The notes: a model not told the origin generated them from the letters alone. Shown: positions 25,684 to 34,789, numbered from the stretch's first letter. The stretch: DNA of 64,000 bases from Emticicia aquatilis (GCF_014644295.1 NZ_BMKK01000005.1:513111-577110); one strand, 5' to 3'. Program-made: numbers and translations.

Positions 25684-25940
25684 TATGTTTTGATTACGAT
25701 TAAAATCTATGCAAAATTAAGCCTTTATTCGGAGTTTTTTATAAAAAATAATAGCCGACTTGATACTAAAATTCAAAAAACTGGCAATTTTTTGAACAAA
25801 TTTGGGCAAAAATCCTGCCACGGAATAGAAATTGGTCTTCTTGAAAACCGCCCTATCAATCAAGATATTTTTATGCGTGCATACTATTTTTCAAGAAATT
25901 TGGATTAATTTCGCCATTATCTATCAACTAAAAAACCAAG

Positions 25941-26939
25941 ATGAAAAATACACAAGTAAAACTTATTGCTCGACCTGTGGGAGCTCCAACGGCCGATTGT
26001 TGGGAAATTATCGAAACAGAAACACCCGAATTGGCTGAAAATCAGATTCTTATTCAGAACCAATATTTGTCAATCGACCCTGCGATGCGTGGCTGGATGA
26101 ACGAAGGGAAATCATATATCAGACCCGTAAAAATCGGTGAAGTGATGCGTGCCTTAGGTGCGGGTGTTGTGGTAGAATCGAAACACGCTGATTTTAAGGC
26201 GGGTGATTTTGTAACCGCTGGAACGGGTGTGCAGGAATATGCAATTTTGGATGGAAAAGAAGCTGTAAAAGTTGACCCAAGTTTTGTGCCATTGCCTGCG
26301 TATCTCGGCACTCTGGGAATGTCGGGCTTAACTGGCTATTTTGGATTATTGGATACTGGTCAGCCAAAAGAAGGAGAAACGGTGGTAGTTTCGGGAGCGG
26401 CAGGTGCAGTGGGAAGTGTAGTTGGACAGATTGCTAAAATAAAAGGCTGTCGAGTGGTGGGAATTGCTGGAGGAGCCGATAAATGCAAATATGTGGTGGA
26501 AGAATTAGGTTTTGATGCGTGTGTAGATTATAAAGTAGGAAATTTAAGAAATCAACTCAAAGAAGCGTGTCCAGCAGGTGTTGATGTTTATTTTGATAAT
26601 GTCGGTGGAGAAATTTTGGATACTGTGCTGACTTTGATAAATCTTCGTGCAAGAATCGTGATTTGTGGAGCGATTTCGCAGTATAACGCAACCGAAAAAC
26701 CTGTTGGGCCAAGTAATTATCTATCGCTTTTGGTGAATCGTGCAAGAATGGAAGGAATTGTGGTGTTTGATAATGCCGCTAATTATGGAAAAGCGGTAAA
26801 AGAAATGGCGGGTTGGATTGCCCAAGGAAAACTTAACTCGAAGGTTTATGTGGCCGAAGGTGGCGTGCGAGCTTTCCCTGAAACATTGATGAAATTATTT
26901 AAAGGAGAAAATACGGGTAAGTTGGTTTTGAAAGTTTAA
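25941..26939 (+). CDS. NADP-dependent oxidoreductase, MDR family
   Basis: This 332-residue zinc-independent medium-chain reductase is of the leukotriene B4 dehydrogenase / CurA type. The N-terminal GroES-like domain contains SIDPAMRGWMNEGKSYI and the family marker LGTLGMSGLTGYFG. The Rossmann domain has VVSGAAGAVGSVVGQIAKIKGCRVVGIAGGADK, a typical NADP(H) binding site. No zinc ligands are present. It probably reduces the double bond of enones or similar compounds. Monocistronic by appearance. Confidence 0.92.
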   Translation: MKNTQVKLIARPVGAPTADCWEIIETETPELAENQILIQNQYLSIDPAMRGWMNEGKSYIRPVKIGEVMRALGAGVVVESKHADFKAGDFVTAGTGVQEYAILDGKEAVKVDPSFVPLPAYLGTLGMSGLTGYFGLLDTGQPKEGETVVVSGAAGAVGSVVGQIAKIKGCRVVGIAGGADKCKYVVEELGFDACVDYKVGNLRNQLKEACPAGVDVYFDNVGGEILDTVLTLINLRARIVICGAISQYNATEKPVGPSNYLSLLVNRARMEGIVVFDNAANYGKAVKEMAGWIAQGKLNSKVYVAEGGVRAFPETLMKLFKGENTGKLVLKV

Positions 26940-26990
26940 GTGAGTCGATGGTCGGTAGTCGATGGTCGATAGCTTTTTATATTGCTGTCT

Positions 26991-28133
26991 ATGTTGTCTC
27001 ATGCTGAAAATATTGATGCTTTAATCGAACGCATCGCCTTGTGCCAGTCACGAGGTGATGCGTTTTTTCCTATTGGAATTTTTCCTTCGTATCGACACAA
27101 CAAATATTTATTTTATCGACGCCCCGATACCAATATTTTTTATACGGCCACTATTGTATTCATTCTAAATCAGGTAAAAGGCAAAGTTTCGGCAAAATCT
27201 CAAACGATTATTGAACACATTACGGCAAGAGCTATTAAAAATTATCCCGATTTTCAGAATAAAGATGGTTTAAAAACTTATAATTTCTGGAAAACAAAAC
27301 CTTCAAAACACTTTCCGAATGGCAGCATCTTCAAGCATTTTGACCATTTCAGAATCCCCGATGATATTGATGATACAGCATTAGTTTACCTGACTTTACC
27401 ATATTCAACAGAAGATACTTTGTGGTTGAAGGAGAAAGTGAAACAACATACCCACCCCCCCGCCCCTAAAGGGGAGCTAAATGAGAGCCAGATGGGTGTT
27501 TACTCCACATGGTTTGGAAAAAATATGCCTATTGAGCATGATGTTTGTGCGTTGTGCAATTTGATGTATTTGTTTGAAAAACATCAGTTACCACACAATG
27601 AATATGACGAAACTGTCTTTGCTTTTTTAGGAGAAGTTATTTTAGAAGAAAAATATATTACTGATGCTTTTGAAGTAGCACATAATTATGCTACAACTCC
27701 ACTGATTATTTATCACTATGCTCGACTTTTGGGTGATTTCGAGATACCACAATTAGAGGTTTGTCGAGAAAAGTTGATTAATAAAATCAAACAACTTCTT
27801 GATAATGAGTTGGATACGATGAATCGGGTGATTTTAGAAACGTCTTTAATGAAGTTAGATAAAAATCAAAGACTAACCAGAACTCAGAACCGCACGGCGG
27901 ACCGTTCAGAATTCAGAACTGCACGGCGGACTGGTCAAAACTCATTCACCTATTTCATTGCAGGACTTTTGAGTTCTTATAAAAACCCGATTCTATACTT
28001 CTTTGCACCCTTTAAAATTACTCAAATGGAATGGGAATGTGAAGCTCATGAGTTGGCACTTATCGTGGAGCGAACCTCCGAGTTCGCTGTAAAAATCAAT
28101 AATGCGAACTCGGAGGTTCGCTCCACAGATTAG
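26991..28133 (+). CDS. Unknown protein carrying palindromic-repeat insertions
   Basis: The protein has 380 residues from the ATG at 26991 (a TTG at 26982 is the upstream alternative). It is not recognised; the helical pattern is reminiscent of alpha/alpha-toroid proteins ([21 protein letters not shown]). Three stretches are repeat DNA read in frame: 27451-27480 (HPPAPKGEL), 27884-27933 (two copies of a GCACGGCGGAC unit, read as [16 protein letters not shown]) and 28065-28126 (a 23-bp inverted repeat forming the C-terminus VERTSEF...EVRSTD). The frame stays open across all three. It overlaps hisF tail to tail by 4 bp. Confidence 0.7.
   Translation: MLSHAENIDALIERIALCQSRGDAFFPIGIFPSYRHNKYLFYRRPDTNIFYTATIVFILNQVKGKVSAKSQTIIEHITARAIKNYPDFQNKDGLKTYNFWKTKPSKHFPNGSIFKHFDHFRIPDDIDDTALVYLTLPYSTEDTLWLKEKVKQHTHPPAPKGELNESQMGVYSTWFGKNMPIEHDVCALCNLMYLFEKHQLPHNEYDETVFAFLGEVILEEKYITDAFEVAHNYATTPLIIYHYARLLGDFEIPQLEVCREKLINKIKQLLDNELDTMNRVILETSLMKLDKNQRLTRTQNRTADRSEFRTARRTGQNSFTYFIAGLLSSYKNPILYFFAPFKITQMEWECEAHELALIVERTSEFAVKINNANSEVRSTD
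27451..27480. repeat. C-rich palindromic repeat inside a coding sequence
   Basis: A run of C, then CGCCCCTAAAGGGGAGCTAA, resembles elements at 33379-33416 and 42847-42925. The CCCCTAAAGGGG part is self-complementary. Confidence 0.7.
27884..27933. repeat. Two direct copies of a GCACGGCGGAC-containing unit inside a coding sequence
   Basis: TCAGAACCGCACGGCGGAC begins at 27884 and TCAGAACTGCACGGCGGAC at 27913, offset 29 bp, so each copy is read in a different frame. The core GGCGGACCGT also occurs, inverted, at 42902-42911. Confidence 0.75.
28065..28126. repeat. 23-bp perfect inverted repeat at convergent gene ends
   Basis: Arms at 28065-28087 and 28104-28126 are perfectly complementary (start GTGGAGCGAACCTCC) with a 16-nt loop. 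The element encodes the C-terminus of the upstream protein, ends 3 bp before the hisF stop, and may serve as a bidirectional terminator. A related arm occurs near 16926. Confidence 0.88.
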
Positions 28134-28897
28134 ATTCTCATCGGAATACCTTTTTCTTTTAGGTAAGTTTTTAATTCTGGAATCCCTATTTCTTTAAAGT
28201 GAAAAATACTTGCGGCTAAACCTGCATCGGCCTTTCCTGCGGTGAAAACATCATAGAAATGTTCCACCGAACCAGCTCCACCCGAAGCAATGATTGGAAT
28301 ATTTGAATTGTCGGAGATTTCGGCAGTTAACTCTAAGGCAAAACCCGCTTTTGTACCATCCGTATCCATCGAAGTCAATAGTATTTCTCCTGCACCACGG
28401 TCTTCTACTTCCTTTGCCCAAGCTATTGTTCTTAGTTCGGTTGGTTTTCTACCTCCGTGTGTGTGAACAATATGTTCGTAGCCATTGGCTTGTTCAATAT
28501 ATCGAGTATCAATCGCCACAACAATACATTGTGAGCCAAATTCAAGAGCTAACTCATTGATTAATTGAGGATTACGCACTGCCGAAGAATTAATGGAAAC
28601 TTTATCCGCTCCAGCATTTAAGAGCTTAGAAACATCAGCAACCGACCCAATTCCCCCACCTACACAAAACGGAATATTGATAGTGTGAGCCACTCTACGT
28701 ACTAAATCGAGTAGTGTTTTGCGTTCTTCAACGGTGGCAGTAATGTCGAGAAATACTAATTCATCTGCTCCTTGGCGGGCATATTCGGCACCGAGTTCTA
28801 CGGGGTCGCCCGCATCACGAAGATTTACGAAATTAGTACCTTTGACGGTACGGCCATCTTTTATATCTAAACAAGGTATGATTCTTTTTGTAAGCAT
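28130..28897 (-). CDS. hisF: Imidazole glycerol phosphate synthase subunit HisF
   Basis: This 255-residue TIM barrel with HisH turns PRFAR and ammonia into imidazole glycerol phosphate and AICAR. The hallmarks are [23 protein letters not shown] with the catalytic Asp of CLDIKDG, VCVGGGIG-like [10 protein letters not shown], and the second catalytic Asp in [14 protein letters not shown]. Full length. It is the last gene of the his segment hisH-(HNH pair)-hisA-GNAT-hisF. Confidence 0.98.
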   Translation of the reverse strand: MLTKRIIPCLDIKDGRTVKGTNFVNLRDAGDPVELGAEYARQGADELVFLDITATVEERKTLLDLVRRVAHTINIPFCVGGGIGSVADVSKLLNAGADKVSINSSAVRNPQLINELALEFGSQCIVVAIDTRYIEQANGYEHIVHTHGGRKPTELRTIAWAKEVEDRGAGEILLTSMDTDGTKAGFALELTAEISDNSNIPIIASGGAGSVEHFYDVFTAGKADAGLAASIFHFKEIGIPELKTYLKEKGIPMRI

Positions 28898-28924
28898 AGT
28901 TTCAAAGGTTCGGAAACCGTATGA

Positions 28925-29368
28925 TTATTTTTCGTTATAAATATTGGGTCGGGCAATTTGCATCATTATATCGGGGTTATCCAAAGGAGTAAAACCGAAT
29001 TGTGCATAAAGTCCGTGGGCATCACGAGTGGCAAGCATCCATCGGCGAAGTCCTTGTAAATCAGGTTGTTGTGTGATACATTCCATCAGCCATTTTGAAA
29101 TACCTTTGCCCCTTTCGCTCTCTAAAACAAAAACATCGGCCAAGTAAGCAAAAGTAGCATAGTCAGAAATGATTCGGGCATAGCCTACTTGATTTTCTGA
29201 TTTATAAATACCAAAAGTTGTTGAATGTTCGGCGGCACGTTTCACGATTTCCATCGGGATATTGGGCGACCAATAGCTCGTCGATAAAAAGCCATGAATT
29301 GCATCGAATTGTAATTTGGTTTTATCGGTGCTAATTGTGTATTCGTCTTTTTGGTATTCGTAAATCAT
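28925..29368 (-). CDS. GNAT-family N-acetyltransferase
   Basis: This 147-residue GNAT protein has the acetyl-CoA loop VLESERGKGISKWLM (Q/RxxGxG/A type) near residue 88, the preceding strand TFAYLADVFV, and the C-terminal ATRDAHGLYAQFGF element. It lies between hisA and hisF on the same strand. There is no evidence that it acts in histidine synthesis; it probably just shares the transcript. The substrate is unknown. Confidence 0.88.
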   Translation of the reverse strand: MIYEYQKDEYTISTDKTKLQFDAIHGFLSTSYWSPNIPMEIVKRAAEHSTTFGIYKSENQVGYARIISDYATFAYLADVFVLESERGKGISKWLMECITQQPDLQGLRRWMLATRDAHGLYAQFGFTPLDNPDIMMQIARPNIYNEK

Positions 29369-29440
29369 AATTATGGAACGCTGATTTTATTGTCACTTCA
29401 ACAAAGTCAAGGTTAGATGCAACTCCGATACAAACCTGCC

Positions 29441-30163
29441 CTACAAGAATCTCTTTTCTATCTCTTTCAAAGTAACACGTCCTTCATAGATGGCTTTGCC
29501 GACGATTACGCCAAAGATATTGAGTTCGGCTAAATCTTCTAAATCTTGCATTGAACTCACGCCTCCGCTTGCAATTACTTGTAAATCAGGGAATTGAGCT
29601 TGCATTTTCTTGTATAAATCAGCTGAAGGGCCTTGAAGAAGTCCATCTTTGGCTACATCAGTGCTGATAGTATATTTTACGCCTTTGGCAATCCATTCGC
29701 CCACAAAATCATATACCCAAACTCCCGAGTCTTCTTCCCAGCCACTTACTGCGATTTTTTCGTTACGGGCATCTGCTCCCAAGATAATGGCTTCGCTGCC
29801 AAATCTTTTGAGCCATTCTTCAAATAATTCTGGATTTTTAACTGCTATACTTCCGCCTGTGATTTGCTTTGCACCACAGTCAAAGGCCAAACGAATATCG
29901 TCATCCGATTGCACACCTCCGCCAAAATCAATGTGAAGATTAGTTTTTGATGCGATGGTTTCGAGAACCTTAGCGTTGGTAATTTTTTTATTTTTCGCTC
30001 CATCTAAATCAACCAAATGTAAGCGTTTGATGCCCGCATCTTCAAACATTTTGGCTACTTCGAGCGGATTTTCGTTGTAAGTTTTTTTCTGAGAATAATC
30101 ACCTTGTGTAAGCCTTACGCATTTACCGTCGATGATGTCAATGGCTGGAATGATTTGAAACAT
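29441..30163 (-). CDS. hisA: Phosphoribosylformimino-AICAR ribotide isomerase
   Basis: The protein has 240 residues from the ATG at 30163 (MFQIIPAIDIIDGKCVRLTQGDY); a TTG at 30175 would add four residues. It is the HisA TIM barrel: AIDIIDGKCVRL with the catalytic Asp, HIDFGGGVQSDDDI, TISTDVAKDGLLQGPS with the second catalytic Asp, and VIASGGVSSM. It opens ProFAR to PRFAR. About 90 bp of repeat-like sequence separates it from the HNH pair upstream. Confidence 0.97.
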   Translation of the reverse strand: MFQIIPAIDIIDGKCVRLTQGDYSQKKTYNENPLEVAKMFEDAGIKRLHLVDLDGAKNKKITNAKVLETIASKTNLHIDFGGGVQSDDDIRLAFDCGAKQITGGSIAVKNPELFEEWLKRFGSEAIILGADARNEKIAVSGWEEDSGVWVYDFVGEWIAKGVKYTISTDVAKDGLLQGPSADLYKKMQAQFPDLQVIASGGVSSMQDLEDLAELNIFGVIVGKAIYEGRVTLKEIEKRFL

Positions 30164-30256
30164 AGTGGTAGTCAACAGTCAATAGTCCGCAGTCAACAGA
30201 TTTGATAGTCAATATTTTGCTGTACTAAAGATGCTATTGTAGTTTAATTAAATTAT
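30164..30256. other. Gap in his segment with degenerate GTCAACAGTC repeats
   Basis: The gap contains GTCAACAGTCAATAGTCC and GCAGTCAACAG. The string GTCCGCAGTCAACAGAT recurs exactly before the gene at 34790 (around 34698). These are low-complexity intergenic repeats. Confidence 0.5.
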
Positions 30257-30670
30257 TCAAAAAAATAAGCCAAGCCTTATCATTTCTTGGCGTTCTATGA
30301 TTGATTCAGGATGATTTAAGTCCAGAATTTTAATGGTTGCAGCTCCTATATCAGTGATTGCTTCTAACAGACCTATTTCATCAATTGAGAAATGCTCATT
30401 CCAAATATCAGTTCTTGGATTAAAAAATCTGACTAAATTATCAGTATTTCCCAAAAAAGTAGCAATATCAGAGCCTTTATTTAAGTTACAAATTTGACAA
30501 CTATATGCTAAATTTTCGGGAGAGGTTTTACCGCCATGCTTTACACTTATAATATGGTCTATGTGAAAAGCAAAAAAGGAGTTTTGAGCATCAACCCTAC
30601 AATACTCACATTTATAAGAAGCTCTGTTAGCAACGAAATCTCGAAGTATGTCGGAAATATAACGACTCAT
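30257..30670 (-). CDS. HNH endonuclease
   Basis: This 137-residue HNH nuclease has a zinc-binding Cys pair in YKCEYCRV, the catalytic HIDHIISVKHGG (H-N-H first His), NLAYSCQICNLNKGSD as the second Cys pair, and the Asn/His region typical of ICEA/HNH_5 proteins. The domain fills residues 15-80; a 55-residue C-terminal part (RFFNPRTDIWNEHF) is also typical. Its ATG overlaps the stop of the 79-residue gene upstream by 4 bp, so the pair is coupled. It sits between hisH and hisA and is probably an acquired cargo module. Confidence 0.93.
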   Translation of the reverse strand: MSRYISDILRDFVANRASYKCEYCRVDAQNSFFAFHIDHIISVKHGGKTSPENLAYSCQICNLNKGSDIATFLGNTDNLVRFFNPRTDIWNEHFSIDEIGLLEAITDIGAATIKILDLNHPESIIERQEMIRLGLFF

Positions 30671-30906
30671 GCAGCTTGTTTGCGGCTTTGAATACGAATC
30701 TTGGCTAAACGGATGAGCCTCTCTAAAACGATGTAATGGTCAAGTTCATCCTTTTCCTTATGTTCCAATTCTCCAACCTTAGATTTTTCAATCAAATCTT
30801 CCAGACGAGCTTGCATTTCTTCATTAGCTTTCAAAGCCATGACCTTTGCTGGGTCAAGAGATGCTATCAAATCTGCTATTTGGTCGTAAGCATTATATAT
30901 GGTCAT
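30667..30906 (-). CDS. Small helical partner of HNH endonuclease
   Basis: This 79-residue, charged, wholly helical protein (LASLDPAKVMALKANEEMQARLEDLIEKSKVGELEHKEKDELDHY... RLAKIRIQSRKQAA) has no catalytic motif. Proteins of this pattern (a Gx(L)...E(K)DELDxY element followed by a Leu-rich basic tail) often precede HNH genes in other bacteria, from memory. The ATGA junction with the HNH gene suggests a complex or antitoxin-like partner. The function is not established. Confidence 0.72.
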   Translation of the reverse strand: MTIYNAYDQIADLIASLDPAKVMALKANEEMQARLEDLIEKSKVGELEHKEKDELDHYIVLERLIRLAKIRIQSRKQAA

Positions 30907-30960
30907 AATCTGTATGATTTTTTACAAAGATAAACTTTTTCTCATAAAACATACCGTCTA

Positions 30961-31551
30961 TCAAATCTCCAAGAAATTCTTAAAAATCTGTTCGCCTACA
31001 TCACCGCTGATTTCGGAGTGAAATTGTGCCGCAAAGAAATTATCTCGCTGTAACATCGCCGAATATTCCAAAATATAATCCGTTTTGGCTACTGTATAAT
31101 CGCAAAGCGGAGCATAATATCCGTGGTTATAATAGACATATTCACTTTCACGCAAACCTTTCAAAAGCGGATTTGGCTGCTCGGCTACAATGTTATTCCA
31201 ACCAGTCTGTGGGACTTTAAATCCTTTTACTCTCGGAAATTTTAAGATTGGAATATCAAAAACTCCCAAACATTCAGTGTTATTTTCTTCCGATGATTGG
31301 CAGAGAAGTTGCATTCCGACGCAAGTTCCCAAAAATGGTTGTTTGAGCGTTGGAATCACTTTATCGAGACCATTTTCTCTCAAGCTTTTCATGGCGGTTG
31401 AAGCTTCGCCTACACCTGGGAAAATAATTCGTTCGGCAGAGCGAATCACTTCGGCATTATCAGAAAGCTCATAGCTTGCACCGATACGCTCAAGGGCATA
31501 CATGACCGACTGTACGTTGCCTGCGTTATATTTGATAATTACGACTTTCAA
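30961..31551 (-). CDS. hisH: Imidazole glycerol phosphate synthase subunit HisH, TTG start
   Basis: This 196-residue class I glutamine amidotransferase supplies ammonia to HisF. The start is TTG at 31551, giving MKVVIIKYNAGNVQSV; no ATG precedes the conserved N-terminus. The nucleophile elbow is FLGTCVGMQLLCQ; the catalytic His and Glu lie in AAQFHSEISG; the oxyanion segment is FPGVGEA. Full length. It is the first gene of the minus-strand his segment in this window; hisG, D, C, B and I are not here. Confidence 0.97.
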   Translation of the reverse strand: MKVVIIKYNAGNVQSVMYALERIGASYELSDNAEVIRSAERIIFPGVGEASTAMKSLRENGLDKVIPTLKQPFLGTCVGMQLLCQSSEENNTECLGVFDIPILKFPRVKGFKVPQTGWNNIVAEQPNPLLKGLRESEYVYYNHGYYAPLCDYTVAKTDYILEYSAMLQRDNFFAAQFHSEISGDVGEQIFKNFLEI

Positions 31552-31556
31552 AATTG

Positions 31557-31765
31557 AATGAGTGAATGAGTGAATGATTGGATGAGTGCCGCAGTGGAGC
31601 TGAATATTAAGTCAATTCCACACTTTCTTAACATTTTACAAATCTAAACTTATCAGTAGATAAAACTCTACTTTTATTAAAAAAGCAATATTTTATCTTG
31701 TTTTAATTTAATTATTTATCAATAATTTAAAATATTCTATCATTCTATCATCCTATCATTGAGGC
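31557..31765. other. Intergenic region with degenerate short tandem repeats
   Basis: Behind hisH are GAGTGAATGAGTGAATGATTGGATGAG (an 8-9-bp degenerate repeat, 31560-31586) and, before dgt, repeated TATCATTC or TATCATCC units (about 31734-31760). No gene is visible. Confidence 0.5.
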
Positions 31766-31802
31766 ATTAGTTATCTTGCAGCGAAATTTCACCACCCCAA
31801 AA

Positions 31803-33164
31803 ATGAATTGGCTGACTCTTTTTTCTAATAAACGACTCGGTGCCGAACACCGCAACGCCCACGAACATTTCCGCACTGACTATATGCGAGATTACGACCG
31901 ATTGATTTTTTCGTCGCAGTTTCGCCGCTTACAAAATAAGACTCAAGTTTTTCCATTACCTGGGGCAGTTTTTGTGCATAACCGCTTGACTCACAGCTTG
32001 GAGGTTGCTTCGGTTGGACGTTCGCTCGGTAAAGCAATTGGAGAAAGAATTGTGGCAAAATATGAAAATGAGCTGAATCAAGAAGCTATTGAATTTTATA
32101 AATTTGAGCTTTCGGCGGTGGTCATGACGGCCTGTATTGCTCACGATATTGGTAATCCTCCTTTCGGACATTCAGGCGAAGAAGCGATTCGTACTTATTT
32201 TAGAGAACTGGAGGGTGAAAAACTCAAATTTCTGACTGAGAATCTGACCGAAAACCAATTCAACGATTTCAAATGGTTTGAGGGAAATGCCAATGCGTTT
32301 AGGATTCTGACAACGATTTTCAATCAAAGTAATCTGAATCTAACTTACGCAACTTTGGCCTCAATCATTAAATATCCTGCCGATTCGACGAGTGGTTTTA
32401 AGAAGAAAAGTTTTATTTCGGCAAAGAAATCGGGCTTTTTTGATGCCGAAAGTGAGTTTTATCAACGCATTGCTACCGAGCTGAATATCAATGCTTTGAA
32501 TGAAGAGAAAACAGTTTTTGCTCGTCATCCTTTTGTGTTTTTGGTAGAGGCGGCCGATGACATTTGTTACCGAATCATCGACCTCGAAGATGCTCACCGA
32601 CTAAATATTATTTCGATTCAAGAAGCAAGAGATTTGCTCGAACCTTTCTTTGAAAACCAAGAAGGTAAAAAGTCTATCAAAGAAAAAGTTGATACGATTG
32701 AAGACGATAAGCAGAAACTTTCTTTTCTGCGAGCAATGCTCATCGGGAAATTGGTAGGAAAATGCACCGAAATTTTCTTTGAATATGAAGCCCAACTACT
32801 CGACGGCTCGCTCAATAAGCCTTTGATTGACCTTTTAGATGAAAAAACCACCTCTTTAATCAAAAAAATCGACGAAATTTCTGTCAAGAAAATTTATAAC
32901 GACAAGTCAGTCATTGAAATCGAAATTGCAGGTTATCATATCATTGGTGGATTGCTGAAAGAGTTTGTTTCGGCGGTTTTGCAGCCGGAAACTGCCAAAT
33001 CAAGAAAATTATTGCAGTTGATTCCGAGTCAATATGGTATTACGAAAGGCGGAGATGTTTATCAGAATATCCTTGCGGTAGTTGATTTTATATCGGGAAT
33101 GACCGATTTGTTTGCCATTGACCTTTATCGAAAAATTACAGGGATTCAGATTCCGCAGTTGTAA
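31803..33164 (+). CDS. dgt: Deoxyguanosinetriphosphate triphosphohydrolase
   Basis: The protein has 453 residues from the ATG at 31803 (MNWLTLFSNKRLG); a TTG at 31776 adds nine unconvincing residues. It is an HD-domain dNTPase. The metal ligands are in NRLTHSLEVASV and ACIAHDIGNPPFGHSGE; the Dgt signature RLQNKTQVFPLP precedes them, and a third ligand is likely in VEAADDICYRIIDLEDAHRL. It hydrolyses dGTP to deoxyguanosine and tripolyphosphate. Monocistronic. Confidence 0.95.
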   Translation: MNWLTLFSNKRLGAEHRNAHEHFRTDYMRDYDRLIFSSQFRRLQNKTQVFPLPGAVFVHNRLTHSLEVASVGRSLGKAIGERIVAKYENELNQEAIEFYKFELSAVVMTACIAHDIGNPPFGHSGEEAIRTYFRELEGEKLKFLTENLTENQFNDFKWFEGNANAFRILTTIFNQSNLNLTYATLASIIKYPADSTSGFKKKSFISAKKSGFFDAESEFYQRIATELNINALNEEKTVFARHPFVFLVEAADDICYRIIDLEDAHRLNIISIQEARDLLEPFFENQEGKKSIKEKVDTIEDDKQKLSFLRAMLIGKLVGKCTEIFFEYEAQLLDGSLNKPLIDLLDEKTTSLIKKIDEISVKKIYNDKSVIEIEIAGYHIIGGLLKEFVSAVLQPETAKSRKLLQLIPSQYGITKGGDVYQNILAVVDFISGMTDLFAIDLYRKITGIQIPQL

Positions 33165-33426
33165 GGTAGTCTGAGATATTTGGCTCATTAAAAAAATTGA
33201 AGCGGGGTCGCCCGTGCGATTAAGGATAGAAGATTGTTGATTTTAGAAAATTCATCATAAATCTATAATTTGTAATCTTTAATCTTCAATATTCATTAGC
33301 TATGCCACCCTTAGTTCGCCAATTTAAGAAATTAAGGAACTTCAAAACCGAAAAAAACTGTTGTTTTTACATTAAGTACCCTCACCCCCGCCTCTCCCGC
33401 AGGAGAGGAGCTATTTTTTGAAATCA
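33165..33426. other. Intergenic region with two repeat fragments
   Basis: It contains GCGGGGTCGCCCG (about 33203), whose GGGGTCGCCC core also lies in the 16284-16331 hairpin loop, and the C-rich element 33379-33416. No gene is visible. Confidence 0.5.
33379..33416. repeat. C-rich palindromic repeat
   Basis: CCCTCACCCCCG, then CCTCTCC-CGCA-GGAGAGG and AGCTA. The hairpin arms pair perfectly. It is the same family as 27451-27480 and 42847-42925. It ends about 15 bp before the MFS gene start. Confidence 0.75.
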
Positions 33427-34677
33427 ATGAAGCAAACCAAAGACCCTTACGCAGCCCTCCGTTTTCCCGAATTTAGATATTTCATCTCGGCTCAGTTTCT
33501 GTTTACGGTTGCAGTTTTGGTACAAGAAGTTGTTATAAGTTTTTATTTGTACGAAATCACCCACGACCCACTTTCTTTGGGTTTAATCGGACTTTTTGAA
33601 GCAATTCCGTATATTTCTTTGGCACTTTTTGGTGGATATTTTGCCGACCGAGGCGATAAAAAACGCATCATTCAGATTTGTTATGGCGTAATTGTGCTGT
33701 GTTCGTTCCTGCTACTTTGGGTTACTTATCCGTCGGCCAATCATTCGTTTGATGTCTCTCAAATCAAATTTGTTGTCTATCTAACTGTTTTTATATTGGG
33801 CATTGCTCGTGGGTTTTATGGTCCATCGTGGTCTTCGCTCAAACCTTTTTTGGTTCCAGCCGAACACTATCCTAACTCTGCTTCGTGGAGCAGTCAGTTT
33901 TGGCAATCGGGTATGATTTTGGGGCCAGCATCGGCTGGTTTTTTATATAGTTGGTTGGGCCTGACCAATACACTTATTTTGGTAATAGTTTTATTTGCCA
34001 TTGCTTTTGTTTTGGTGAGCTTGATTTCTAAAAAACCTATTCAGCAGTCGGCTACTCATCAAAATGTCTTCCAGAGTTTGAAAGAAGGAATCGACTTTGT
34101 GCGTAAAAACCGAATCTTATTTTATGCCATTTTACTTGATATGTTTTCGGTGCTTTTTGGCGGAGTGATTGCTATTTTGCCAGTTTTTGCCAAAGATGTG
34201 TTGCACGTCGGAGCTGAGGGATTAGGCATTTTAAGAGCAGCTCCAGGCGTTGGAGCAGTACTAACAATGCTCGGAACAGCCTACTTCCCACCAACTCGCC
34301 AAGCATGGCGAAATATGCTCATCGGCGTAGCTGGTTTTGGAGTAGCAACGATAGTTTTTGCACTTTCTACCAATTTTTGGCTGTCGGCAGGAGCTTTATT
34401 CTTAACTGGGGCTTTCGATAGTATCAGTGTAATTGTGCGTCAGACCATCTTGCAAGTGCTTCCGCCCGACGAAATGCGTGGGCGTGTGAGTGGCGTAAAC
34501 GGTATTTTTGTGAGCTGCTCAAACGAACTCGGTGCTTTTGAATCTGGTGTAGCGGCAAAGCTTTTGGGAGCTGTACCTTCAGTGCTTTTTGGTGGCGTGA
34601 TGACACTCGTTTTTGCGACTATCATTTTCTTCCGTTCGGGCGACCTCTTTGATGTGAAATTGGAGAAGAAAGCATAG
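33427..34677 (+). CDS. MFS transporter
   Basis: The protein has 416 residues from the ATG at 33427 (MKQTKDPYAALRFPEFRYF); a TTG at 33418 is upstream. Twelve transmembrane helices are expected. The loop 2-3 signature YFADRGDKKRIIQI (GxxADRxGRR type) and an internal repeat in the second half are visible. It resembles the EntS/Bacteroidota group of putative exporters with TIGR00900-like features (FPEFRYF start, FLGIARGFYGPSWSS). The substrate is unknown. A C-rich hairpin element immediately precedes it. Confidence 0.9.
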   Translation: MKQTKDPYAALRFPEFRYFISAQFLFTVAVLVQEVVISFYLYEITHDPLSLGLIGLFEAIPYISLALFGGYFADRGDKKRIIQICYGVIVLCSFLLLWVTYPSANHSFDVSQIKFVVYLTVFILGIARGFYGPSWSSLKPFLVPAEHYPNSASWSSQFWQSGMILGPASAGFLYSWLGLTNTLILVIVLFAIAFVLVSLISKKPIQQSATHQNVFQSLKEGIDFVRKNRILFYAILLDMFSVLFGGVIAILPVFAKDVLHVGAEGLGILRAAPGVGAVLTMLGTAYFPPTRQAWRNMLIGVAGFGVATIVFALSTNFWLSAGALFLTGAFDSISVIVRQTILQVLPPDEMRGRVSGVNGIFVSCSNELGAFESGVAAKLLGAVPSVLFGGVMTLVFATIIFFRSGDLFDVKLEKKA

Positions 34678-34737
34678 TTAGAAGTCCATAGTTAACTGTC
34701 CGCAGTCAACAGATATTTAAAGATTTTTTTGCAACTA

Positions 34738-34768
34738 TTGGTAGCTTGAAAACAAAATTTTACATTTG
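34738..34768 (+). promoter_or_regulatory. Bacteroidota-type promoter for the barrel gene
   Basis: TTG (34738-34740), 20 nt, TACATTTG (34761-34768) is a full match to the -33/-7 consensus. It overlaps the upstream in-frame TTG codon at 34766, so the ATG at 34790 must be the true start. Confidence 0.72.
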
Positions 34769-34789
34769 CTAAGACGAAAACCTATTTGC

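Noticed and set aside
30257..30906. Calling the HNH pair a known restriction or defence system
   Set aside because: No methyltransferase, helicase or other defence gene is adjacent; only the HNH domain and helical partner can be supported.
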